64,000 bases of DNA, taken from the NCBI GenBank assembly GCA_018136815.1, contig CM030937.1, forward strand, positions 170,606 through 234,605, read 5' to 3'. Of the stretch, positions 49,943-60,200 are shown in pieces (position 1 is the first letter of the stretch; the number at the start of each line of letters is the position of its first letter). The notes under the pieces were generated by a model, which was not told the DNA's origin, made no database searches, and saw only the letters and a program-made list of their open reading frames with translations. The DNA comes from Isochrysis galbana (taxonomy: Eukaryota > Haptophyta > Isochrysidales > Isochrysidaceae). The translations under genes were made by a program, and so were the position numbers.

Positions 49943-52825
49943 CTACTGAGGCTTAACCCGGACCATCGAGCGAAGAAGCTTATGAATGTGCTCGTCCGAT
50001 CCGCACTCTCCGCAGCCAGCCTCACACAGAAAGCGGATATATGGCTGACAGATGACGGGGTTGTGAGCACCGTCTCCCGTGCCATATTTCCAGGCTTCGC
50101 TGGCTGGAGTGCCAGGAGGAGCTTGAGGTCGGAAAGCGCAGAAGGCACAGCCGTTTTCGTTCGTCCATTCGGTGATTCCCCTATTGATATCGTCCGTCCG
50201 TGGAGTTTCCATTGAATTATCGGCCGGTCGGCACTTTGCTAGCGCCGCCGAGACCCTTGGGTGCTTGGCATAGCCTGATACGGCCCAGAAGCGGGCTCGG
50301 GCCCGATTCCAAAGCTCGGGCGTCCACCGGGATACGCCCAAGTCAGGCGGTAGCCCTTGGCCGTTCGCCGGCGGATCGCAGCGACGGCTGGGCGGCCGAG
50401 ACGAGCCTCCCTTTCGACCGGGTGGATCGGTCAGTATAGCCGGCAACGGTGAGTTGGAGTGGTAACTTGCCGGCGGTGCAGCAGCCCGATAATCAGGCTT
50501 CGAAGCAGGCGAGTGTCCCTGTCCGCGAAGAGCTTCAGCCACGGTGGCTTGGACGGCTGCCTGCACGGCGGCGACCATGTCCGTGGTCGAAGCGGTCTTC
50601 TGGGACGAGGAAGTCTCGTTCTTTGCCTCGCCTGAGGCCTTAGTGCGTACGCTAGCCACGGTTTGCTTCGTCGAGGGTCGGGATTGATGACGCTTCACCC
50701 GGGCCTGCTCGTAAGGGCTGAGGTACCGTTGGCAGAGGTTGACGCACGAGAGCGCCGACCGACCTAGCTCGTGGTTCTCTACGCGGAAACGAGTCTCCGC
50801 GAGCACCTCCGCAAATTTAATAGCATTGTCGACGCCGCGCTGAGGATCAACCTTATCGTTCCGAATGATTTCCTCGAACCTCTGGTTGATCTCATGGGCC
50901 ATGTTTGGATGATCCCACACGTTGGTGGAGTCAACCGCGGAATCGCCAAGCTTGCGGATGTAGGCGCGAACCAAATTCTTGCTGAGCTCACATAGATCAG
51001 CGCCGGCCTCGCGCTCCCTCATGCGGTCCCACTCCATCGACGCCGAGTCTTTCGCGAAACCATCGGCCCCGTTTGCGAAGGTCCCGTCGCATTTGCGAAG
51101 AAGGACGTCAGCAGCGAGGACAGGATTGAGAGCGAGGGCCCGGTCCTCCACTAGATCGAGGAGGAAGGCGAAGATGCGAGAATTGCCGCTGGAATTGGCT
51201 CCGGCTGCCGCGAGGAGGGAGGTAAATATTTCGCGATGATCGCAGCCGAGCGCTAGTGCCCGCTCCAACGGCTTGATGAGAGTTAGCCGAAATTCGTTCC
51301 AGGCTGTCGCCGCGGTTTGAACGTTATCGGAGGCGAGGGCCTTTGGGAAGCGGAGCTCCGAAAGCTCTTTGCCCATCCTGACCTGATGGTGAAGGGTTTG
51401 CTCTGCTGAGAAGCGGCTACGCACCCATTTGAGCAAGTGGTCCTCCTCCATGAAAATTCGGCAATGCCAAACGTTGCCCGCCAGGGAGAGGTTGCTCTTC
51501 AAAATGGTATGGATGAGCTCATGCTCGTCGGAGTCGCGGTAAAGGGCGGCCAGATCGCGTGAGGGCAGGGCGAGGAGATTTTTCCACTCGCTTACAACTG
51601 CCTCTCGCTCATCCATCCCCACCGCAAGGCAGGGGTCGCGAGGGTGGCGGAACGGCACCACCGGGGTCGGGCCCCGGTGAGGGCTCTGATCCTGGCGGCG
51701 GGGTTCCGATTTGGAGGTCGGGTACGCCGACCGTGGAACCCTAGAAGCCGGAGAGGCGTGGCCCTTTGGGTCTAGAGCAGGAGGCTCGCCCATGGGTGGT
51801 TCCCTCTGAACCGGCCTAGCAGAATCCGCAGCCGCCTCGGTCCGATCCATGGACGGACTTGAAGCGGGCTCTTGGCGGGCTTGGAGTAGCTGAGTCAGGG
51901 CTTTGAACCCTGCTTCAACTTGATCCCGGAGAAGCCCCTCCCTCGCCTCTGCCGCGGCAAGGGATGAATGTAGGCGCTCCACAGCCCCTTTTAGGGTGTT
52001 GGTCTCCGCCTGAAGCCTTGCCATTTCCGCATCCTGACGCGCCGCGGCCGTCTCGATCGGGGTGATCTCTTGATCAAGGACCCCTTTTGATGACGGCGGG
52101 GCATAGTCCCGGTAAGCGGGGCTTCGGAAGCTGATCCCCTCCCCTTCACCGACCTCAGACTCATCATCTCGAAGGTGAGGAGGGGGGTCAAACTGAATCA
52201 GAGGGAGGGGACCCTCCTCCACCTCATTGGCCAACTCAGCGACGCTGAAGTTGGCCTCATGCGGGAGAGGGTCATGCTCCACCATGGCCCGCTGTGATTG
52301 CACCCGGTGGGTGCCGAAGGAAGCGGACAAATCCTCGCCATCCGCCACGAGCTGATCGGAGCCAGTCGTGGAGATAGCAGCCGGGGTGATGGGTGCCATT
52401 GGTGTAGCCTCAGAAGCCGTGGGATCACTCGGACATCCCACGGGAGCAAAAGCTGCAGCGGGCAGAGAAGGTTCCCTGAGGGGTTCCTCCTCTGCGGCCG
52501 AGGACGCAAGCTTCGATTTCGTGCTTGTCGAGTCGAGCGGAGCCGGAGGGCTCTGGGCCACTCCGTCGTGAGCGGCACCGGCGGTTAGCGCGGCGCCTTG
52601 GCCCTCCTCCCCGCCGGGAGTCGGGTGAATGAAATTCTGGATGGGGTCGGGCATCCCCATTTGGGTGTCTGGACTGGGAACGAACGGCGAACGAAGGGCT
52701 GTGGGGCGGTGAGGTGCTCCTAGCGGCCCTAGTGTGTTGGATAGTAAGAGATTGTTAGACCTACAAAGAACTCTTCCCTCAGGGAGGGAGCCTAGGCTGC
52801 TTGAGTGCAGCGACGCAGCGAACAA
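49943..52825 (-). CDS. gag: Gag-like protein
   Basis: A 960-codon ORF ending in UAG at 49943-49945. The first ~100 codons lie inside the 5' LTR; M56 at 52660 is another in-LTR start candidate. A heptad-like coiled-coil stretch lies around residues 258-315, followed by a helical capsid-like region. The C-terminus has Cys/His clusters (CAFC near 890; CGECGSDEHIH near the end) that differ from a classic CCHC knuckle but could bind zinc and RNA. Gag would form the particle that packages the element's RNA. Assignment rests on position before pol and overall character, as sequence similarity is not recognisable by eye. Confidence 0.8.
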   Translation of the reverse strand: MFAASLHSSSLGSLPEGRVLCRSNNLLLSNTLGPLGAPHRPTALRSPFVPSPDTQMGMPDPIQNFIHPTPGGEEGQGAALTAGAAHDGVAQSPPAPLDSTSTKSKLASSAAEEEPLREPSLPAAAFAPVGCPSDPTASEATPMAPITPAAISTTGSDQLVADGEDLSASFGTHRVQSQRAMVEHDPLPHEANFSVAELANEVEEGPLPLIQFDPPPHLRDDESEVGEGEGISFRSPAYRDYAPPSSKGVLDQEITPIETAAARQDAEMARLQAETNTLKGAVERLHSSLAAAEAREGLLRDQVEAGFKALTQLLQARQEPASSPSMDRTEAAADSARPVQREPPMGEPPALDPKGHASPASRVPRSAYPTSKSEPRRQDQSPHRGPTPVVPFRHPRDPCLAVGMDEREAVVSEWKNLLALPSRDLAALYRDSDEHELIHTILKSNLSLAGNVWHCRIFMEEDHLLKWVRSRFSAEQTLHHQVRMGKELSELRFPKALASDNVQTAATAWNEFRLTLIKPLERALALGCDHREIFTSLLAAAGANSSGNSRIFAFLLDLVEDRALALNPVLAADVLLRKCDGTFANGADGFAKDSASMEWDRMREREAGADLCELSKNLVRAYIRKLGDSAVDSTNVWDHPNMAHEINQRFEEIIRNDKVDPQRGVDNAIKFAEVLAETRFRVENHELGRSALSCVNLCQRYLSPYEQARVKRHQSRPSTKQTVASVRTKASGEAKNETSSSQKTASTTDMVAAVQAAVQATVAEALRGQGHSPASKPDYRAAAPPASYHSNSPLPAILTDPPGRKGGSSRPPSRRCDPPANGQGLPPDLGVSRWTPELWNRARARFWAVSGYAKHPRVSAALAKCRPADNSMETPRTDDINRGITEWTNENGCAFCAFRPQAPPGTPASEAWKYGTGDGAHNPVICQPYIRFLCEAGCGECGSDEHIHKLLRSMVRVKPQ
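52514..52525 (-). promoter_or_regulatory. Putative primer-binding region
   Basis: The 12 nt that follow the 5' LTR on the minus strand read AGCACGAAATCG. They do not begin with TGG, so priming by an intact tRNA 3' end is unlikely. The same 12 nt occur on the + strand at 42064-42075, so the element's RNA would carry a complementary segment near its 3' end. Confidence 0.45.
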
Positions 52826-53847
52826 CGACGGACAAAGAGGCTGAGAACAACAGGATACACCGACTCACGAACACACCGGAATCATTCACCCAAACAAAGC
52901 AAATTATCAAGCAACCGCGACCCCAAATCACCGATAACTCAAACACGTCGCGAGAGACGGAGAGAGAGAGCGAGAGAGAGAGAGACTCCGCAGCGACGGC
53001 CGGAGCGTGTCTCCGTTGTAACTTCCCACGTAGCGGAGAGTCCGAAGGGGAGCGTCCTGTCGCGCGACCACGGCGATCACTTTGGATACAGATCGCGACG
53101 AGATATCTTCACGACCGAATAAATCTTGCCGTTGAGCGTGAACCTTCTAGACGCTTCTAACGAACAACCCTGAGTAGCAACCAAGGGGAAGAAACACCAA
53201 AGGGGCCAAGGCTTGCATGTAGCTTGCATCAAGGGGAAAGATTCCCTCACCTAGGAAGCGAACCTACACCGGTCTCCAAGGCGAGATAGCAAATTAAACC
53301 TCAAATCTCGAGCGGATAGAGCAACCGACTTGCTCGCCAAAACCTTGACCGAGAAGAAAGAAGCAAGGACCTACAAGCCAAGGGTAGCGGACCTAGGGAA
53401 TGTGAGAGGAAATTTCCGAACGCCAACGCCAAACGCCGAACGCGGGAAGGCAACGAAACCCTAACCAGGCCAAGCAGAACCTACGAAGAACAGGCCTGGA
53501 CGACAACGAAAGTGAGCAGGTCCCAAGAAAGAACCGGAACCCAACAAGAAACGACAAGCCTTGCAAGAAGCTAAACAAGCCTTCACAAGGTAACCTGAGA
53601 GCCTGAGACAAGCGCGCAGCGAGTGACAGGCGACCTGGCTCCTTTGGGTCAAGATTACCCGAAAGGAGGAAACCTGGAATCTAGACCTGACAAACAGGCT
53701 AGAAGGAACGAAACAAGAACTCGAATTCTAGATCGCTAGGGACGAACCCTACCAACCTAGATGTACCTGAGCTTCACCGTGTGGCCGCACGGCGAAGGAC
53801 CTGGAAACAAGAGCCTGGAAATCGCATCATCTAGGATGAATGCGACA
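52526..53847 (-). repeat. 5' LTR of element 1
   Basis: 1322 bp, almost identical to 40572-41893. On the minus strand it starts TGTCGC and ends CTCGACA. It should contain the promoter, and it also encodes the start of gag. Confidence 0.93.
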
Positions 53848-54540
53848 CAACGCTACCGTCCCGGTGCCGTGATACGCGCGAGTGCCCAACTTTGAGCCGG
53901 CACCGAGCGCGCTGGCGGCGTTTTGGTGTTGATCCAGTTGCACTGGGTGGCACACCAAGCACCATATTCACAAATGCCGCCCTTGCAGCCACGCCAATCG
54001 TCGCCCCCGCCGCGCGCATCGCGCCATAGTCGACCGTGTGTGGCGCCGACGACCACGCTAACGTCACCTGGCCGAACGGGCCGAGTGCCCAACTTTCGAC
54101 CGCGACCGGGCGCGCTGCCGGCGCTTTCTTGGTCTCCCACTGGGATAGAATGGCTTGCCAGACACCAAATCCGAATATGCCGCCCTAGCAGCAACACCAA
54201 TCGCCGCCCCGCCCGCGCGCATCGCGCCATAGTCGGCCGTGTGTGGCGCCGACGACCACGCCAACGTCACCGGGCCGAACGGGCCGAGTGCCCGACTTTC
54301 GACCGCGACCGGGGCGCGCTGCCGGCGCCTTCTCGGCCATCCACTGAGATAGAATGACACAACAGGCATTACTTGCAAAGATGCCGCCCTAGCAGCCACG
54401 CCAATCGCCGCCGCCGGCCGCACACATCGCGTCGAAGTTGGCCCTGCGCAACATCGACAACAAGACCAAGGGGCCGAATGGGCCAGAGTGCCCAACTTTC
54501 GCACGCGACTGCGCTTGCCGCTGGCGCTCTCTTGCCCTCA
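53848..54540 (+). repeat. Satellite continuation with diverged monomers
   Basis: Begins with the right target duplication (53848-53852) and finishes the interrupted monomer. One typical monomer start lies at ~53925, then increasingly diverged ~200-bp units start near 54012, 54215 and 54415 (GCGCGCATCGCGCCATAGTCG... instead of the array A sequence). Confidence 0.8.
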
Positions 54541-54988
54541 GCTTGCTTAGGGCGATCTAAATCTCATCACATGAAATGGTTCCGCCCCAGAGCCAAATCC
54601 ATGTACTAGCGGCCACGGCGCACGCCTTTGCGGTGAAGGCGGAGGTGAGAGGTGAACACGCCACACACTAGCTCTCAAATTTCGGATCAACGGTGGGCGC
54701 GAACGCGTGGGCCGGGCCAGGAGGCTTTGGGTTACAAGCAGGCCCTGAACGGCCGGTCGCGACCAGCCCGTCGCGCCGCACGGCCACATGAGGAGCTGCA
54801 CCTCCAGGCGTCCAAGCGAGCGCTTCTCGACGTCAATCGGGCCGTGCCCTGGGCGTCGGGCCGGATCGAATCGAGGCATTCCTGCGGTGCGAGGGGCCAG
54901 ACGGGTTTAGTACGAGTGTGTGCGACCCTCAAGAACCAGCGTGCGACCTACTAGTCACCCGTCACCCCCCACCCTGCTCGCGAGAGCT
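54541..54988. other. Unassigned sequence before gap
   Basis: Not satellite. No conserved coding segment recognised on either strand. Confidence 0.5.
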
Positions 54989-55088
54989 NNNNNNNNNNNN
55001 NNNNNNNNNNNNNNNNNNNNNNNNNNNNNNNNNNNNNNNNNNNNNNNNNNNNNNNNNNNNNNNNNNNNNNNNNNNNNNNNNNNNNNNN
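54989..55088. other. Assembly gap (100 N)
   Basis: Exactly 100 N, true length unknown. Confidence 0.99.
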
Positions 55089-55526
55089 CCGCGCCGAAAT
55101 CGGCCACGCCCCCGGCTTCAACGCTACCGTCCCGGTGCCGTGATACGCGCGAGTGCCCAACTTTGAGCCGGTACCGAGCGCGCTGGCGGCGTTTTGGTGT
55201 TGATCCAGTTGCACTGGGTGGCACACCAGGCACCGTATTCACAAATGCCGCCCTTGCAGCTACGCCAATCGCCGCAGCCGGCCGCGTGCACCGCGCCGAA
55301 ATCGGCCACGCCCCCGGCTTCAACGCTACCGTCCCGGTGCCGTGATACGCGCGAGTGCCCAACTTTGAGCCGGCACCGAGCGCGCTGGCGGCGCTTTGGT
55401 GTTGATCCAGTTGCACTGGGTGGCACACCAGGCACCATATTCACAAATGCCGCCCTTGCAGCTACGCCAATCGCCGCAGCCGGCCGCGTGCACCGCGCCG
55501 AAATCGGCCACGCCCCGGCTTCAACG
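55089..55526 (+). repeat. 202-bp satellite array B
   Basis: Just over two monomers (starts at 55194 and 55396), cut at CAACG (55522-55526) by element 2. The monomer variants match the last two of array A in order. Confidence 0.9.
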
Positions 55527-56830
55527 TGTCGAGTCGAGCGGAGCCGGAGGGCTCTGGGCCACTCCGTCGCGAGCGGCACCGGCGGCTAGCGCGGCGCTTT
55601 GCCCTCCTCCCCCGGGAGTCGGTGAATGAAATTCTGGACTGGGTCGGGCAACCCCATTGGGTGTATGGACGGGAAACGAACGGCGAACGAAGGACTGTGG
55701 GGCGGCGAGGCGTCCTAGCGGCCCTAGTGTGATGGGTTGTAAGAGATTGTTAGACCTACAAGAACTCTTCCCTCAGGGAGGGAGCCTAGGCTGCTTGAGT
55801 GCAGCACGCCAGCGAACAACGACGGACAAGGAGCTGAGAAACACAGGATACACCGACTCACGAAACACACCGGAATCATTCACCCAAACAAAGCAAATTA
55901 TCAAGCAACCGCGACCCCAAATCACCGATAACTCAAACACGTCGCGAGAGACGGAGAGAGAGAGCGAGAGAGAGAGAGACTCCGCAGCGACGGCCGGAGC
56001 GTGTCTCCGTGTAACTTCCCACGTAGCGGAGAGTCCGAAGGGGAGCGTCCTGTCGCGCGACCACGGCGATCACTTGGATACAGATCGCGACGAGATATCT
56101 TCACGACCGAATAAATCTTGCCGTTGAGCGTGAACCTTCTAGACGCTTCTAACGAACAACCCTGAGTAGCAACCAAGGGGAAGAAACACCAAAGGGGCCA
56201 AGGCTTGCATGTAACTTGCATCAAGGGGAAAGATTCCCTCACCTAGGAAGCGAACCTACACCGGTCTCCAAGGGAGATGCAAATTAAACCTCAAATCTCG
56301 AGCGGTAGAGCAACCGACTCGCTCGCCAAAACCTTGACCGAGAAGAAAGAAGCAAGGACCTACAAGCCAAGGTAGCGGACCTAGGGAATGTGAGAGGAAA
56401 TTTCCGAACGCCAACGCCAAACGCCGAACGCGGGAAGGCAACGAAACCCTAACCAGGCCAAGCAGAACCTACGAAGAACAGGCCTGGACGACAACGAAAG
56501 TGAGCAGGTCCAAGAAAGAACCGGAACCCAACAAGAAACGACAAGCCTTGCAAGAAGCTAAACAAGCCTTCACAAGGTAACCTGAGAGCCTGAGACAAGC
56601 GCGCAGCGAGTGACAGGCGACCTGGCTCCTTTGGGTCAAGATTACCCGAAAGGAGGAAACCTGGAATCTAGACCTGACAAACAGGCTAGAAGGAACGAAA
56701 CGAGACTCGAATTCTAGATTGCTAGGGACGAACCCTACCAACCTAGATGCCTGAGCTTCACCGTGTGGCCGCACGGCGAGGACCTGGAATCAAGAGCCTG
56801 GAAATCGCATCATCTGGGATGAATGCGACA
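55527..56830 (-). repeat. 3' LTR of element 2
   Basis: 1304 bp, aligned by eye to 40572-41893 with numerous 1-2 base deletions and substitutions. The TG...CA ends are retained and followed by the CCCCCC (polypurine complement) tract. Confidence 0.9.
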
Positions 56831-57207
56831 CCCCCCGACTAAGATCGAGACGTCTCCCGATGTCGAGCGGTGAACCTGGAAACAGAGACCTGGAAACTGG
56901 AACCTGAGCTGACCAGAGGTCAGAATCGGAACAAGAAGCAACGGAACATAGCGAGCGAAACTTGGAGACAAGAACACCCTTTGGATCCAAAGCGAGCACG
57001 AAATCGGCGGCTTAACGCGGCGGCCTCTTTCGTACGCACTGCCCCACCCACTTCTCCCTTTTACAGGAGCTTTGCTCGGGTGTTGCGCCGGGTGTAGAGC
57101 GCAGGCAGCACGCGTTCATCACCTCCATGATTCGCTCTTGAACTCGGAGCCCTAGCCGAGGCGTGGGGCTAGCCTAGAGGGACGGGTCCCTTACCCAAGA
57201 CATGGGA

Positions 57208-60200
57208 TCAACGGGAGTGGAGCCTGGAGCGAGTGCGCGAAGACGGCGCATCGAGAACGGGAGGAAGAGGAGTATCCCTGGCCGACGAAGAAGTTGCTTC
57301 CGGGGACTCAACATCTTCTGGACAAGTCTCTTCGACGGAGCGATCATAATCATCAAGCAAATCAGAACAACGACGGAGCAACTCGGAACGAGGCTCCCAG
57401 GTGGCTTCTCGAAGAGAATAGCCACGCCACTTCACGAGGTACTCGATAGAATCGCCATGGCTACGACGATCGAGCAACTTTTCAACGATGTACTCGTCGT
57501 CAGCCAGCGGCTCTTCATCAACGAAAGTATGATACGGCCGGAGGTTCGAGATGTGCACCTCCTCCTTGACTAACCGGTTCTCCAGATCACGGAGTCGGTA
57601 CTAGTGTCGGACAGAGCCTCTACGACGCGGTAGGGACCCGAGTAGATGAATTGCACTTGTTGGCATGGCCTGGTAATCGCATGCAGACGCGATCCCCAGG
57701 TTCGAAACGAGCTGGTCTTTGAGACTTGATCGTAGCGTCACGGACCGACTCAGCCTGAGCGGCTAGGGTAGCCTCGAGAGCGCTGGACCAAGAGAGGCGG
57801 AGGCTCGCATTGAGCCTGGATGCGTACGAGCGAACGTCGGCGGACGCCGCCTCGAGAGCAGTTGGCGAAACAGACTTCGGATCAGAGAGTTGAGCGGGCA
57901 GACGCAGCTCACGCCCAAAGATCGAAGACGCTGGAGACCGGGAGGTGACACGACCGGAAGAAGCCCTCAACGAGAGGAGTAGGAACGGCAAATGGTCGAC
58001 CCAATGACCGCCACCCTCGTTCGAGGCGCGCATCAAACGAATGAGCGTTTGCTGAGCGCGTTCGACGAAGCCTACACCCTCATGTCGATACGGCTCTGTA
58101 CTCGACAAATCAGTCCCGGTGAGCTCCAGAATACGCGAAACAAGAACCGAACAAAGATTCGAACCGGCGTCGGTCCGAAGCTGCCTAGGGACTCCATAAC
58201 GCGTCACAATCAAGCGGATGAACATGTCCAAGGCCACCTCCGACGAAGGATCCCATTCGAAGGCTCAGCCTCAATCCATCGAGTGAGCGAGTCGATGAAG
58301 ACGACCAGCTTGTCGTAACCCGAGACTCCAGGCACGAAGTTGTGAGTGGGAGCCAGCGAGAGCACGTCGCAGTAGACCACATCAAAGGGGTAGGTACCCA
58401 CGGAGAGACCGGAGGGCGACGCTAGAGCCCTAGGTAGCGGCTTGGCGAGGGTGCACTCGTGGCATTCCCGGACGTAGGACGCAACGTCGGAAGACATGCC
58501 AGGCCAGTATACCCGAGTACGAAGAAGACCGGACATACGAGAAACTCCAAGGTGACCGGAGCGATCGTGGTAGGCAAAGAGGTAGCGAGACCGCAACGAG
58601 GGCGGAACATAGAGCACTAGCGAGTCCGGGTCGGTGGAGTCAAGGACGGTGCGATAGTAGACGAGCCCATCGTGAACGACGAAACGGCGAAACATCTTGG
58701 ATTGCTGAGCGGGAACGGGAGCGACAGAACTGGAACACGAATCATCTTCGGCAATGGGGCCTGAGGCGGCGGCCGGCGGAGGCGACCCTAGGCCTGATGG
58801 CTCGTGATTGACCGTCTCTCCTGAGCCTAGGAGTGGCTCTACGAACGGATCTTCCGCCAGGGCCGCTCTCATCTCTTCGGAAGTCGGCGTACCCGGGGCC
58901 AAATAACTGGACTGGATGGCGGGCCCGGAATCGGAGGCTCGACGACGAGATCGGTCCAAAGCTTGAAGCCCTCGCGCCGTAGCTACGGAGCGCGTGATGG
59001 CAGCCACCGGATGAGACCGTTCATGCTCGGCTAGAGACTCTGAGCCAGGCTCACGTACCGCTAACGACGCTGGGCCGGCGAGTGGTTCGTCTTCGTGTTC
59101 CGGCTCCAGGGATGCTAGCCGGGACAGCCCGTCAGCATCCTGATGAACAGCTCCTGGTTTATGTTCGACATCGAACCGGTACTCAGCCAACTTGAGAGCC
59201 CACCGAGTCAGCCGAGAGGCTGGCCCACCGGCTACTTGATCCTTCATGGTATGCAGCCATCGCAGCGCGGAGTGGTCGACGACTAACTTGAACCGACGCC
59301 CCCAAAGGTAGGGTCGCCAATTTCGGATTGATTCCAGGGCAGCCAAGAGCTCAATCTCGGTCACCGTCCAATGGCGTTCGGCCGAGGTGAGACTGCGAGC
59401 GTAGTACCAACGACTCGTTCACGGTTATCGTCTCCTAGCTGCGAGAGGATGCCGGCGATACCCAACTTGCTAGCCCCATCGGTCTTGACGATGAAGGGCC
59501 GATCATCCCTGGGTGGAGTCAAGACGGGCTCCGAAGTGATCGCTGTCTTGAGCTCTTGGATAGCTCGGCGACACTCCTCGGACTGGGACTCCTTTGCCAC
59601 GTCACAGCCCTTCCGCGTGAGGGCAGTGAGAGGAGCAGCCTTAGCGGCGAATTGGCGAATGAATCGACGATAGTAGGAGCAAAGGCCGAGGAAAGATCGA
59701 ACCGCTTCCAAGGAGTTGATGGATGACGGGTCGATGTCGGCGACAGCTGCGACCTTCTTCGGGTCCATCTTGAGACCTTCCCTCGAGACAACGTGACCGA
59801 GGTACTCCGTAGAGGTGGCAAAGAAGACACACTTGGACATCTTGCAGGTCAGGCCGGCCCACTCTAGCCGCTCGAGAACTAGGTCTAGCCGGTGAAGCAT
59901 TTGCTCGAACGAAGCCTGTGCCCTGGCCTCTTCGGAAGGACCCACGCCCGTTGACCAGATGCCCACATCATCGAGGTAAGGCATGCAGATCTCCCACGCT
60001 AGCGCACCGAGAACGATGTCCATCAAGCGGCACATGTAGGAGGGACCTGATTGGATGCCGAACGGTAGAAAGTTGAACTCGTATTTGCCGCGGTGGGTGG
60101 TGAAAGCGGTGATATGTTTGTGCGATTCTTTGATCGGGATGCCCCAAAAACCAGAGGCTAAATCGAGAGTACATAAAAAGAGAGAACTGAGCGGCCCTTG

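Larger units (their letters stand above)
40572..53847 (-). mobile_element. Complete Ty3/gypsy chromovirus-like retrotransposon (element 1)
   Basis: 13,276 bp inserted in a satellite monomer, with 1322-bp LTRs, a 5-bp target duplication, and gag and pol on the minus strand. The domain order protease-RT-RNase H-integrase-chromodomain is that of chromoviruses. Pol additionally has a DNA methyltransferase-like domain near its N-terminus. Both ORFs are intact and the LTRs almost identical, so insertion is recent and the element is potentially active. Its large size and long N-terminal pol extension are unusual for the group. Confidence 0.95.
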
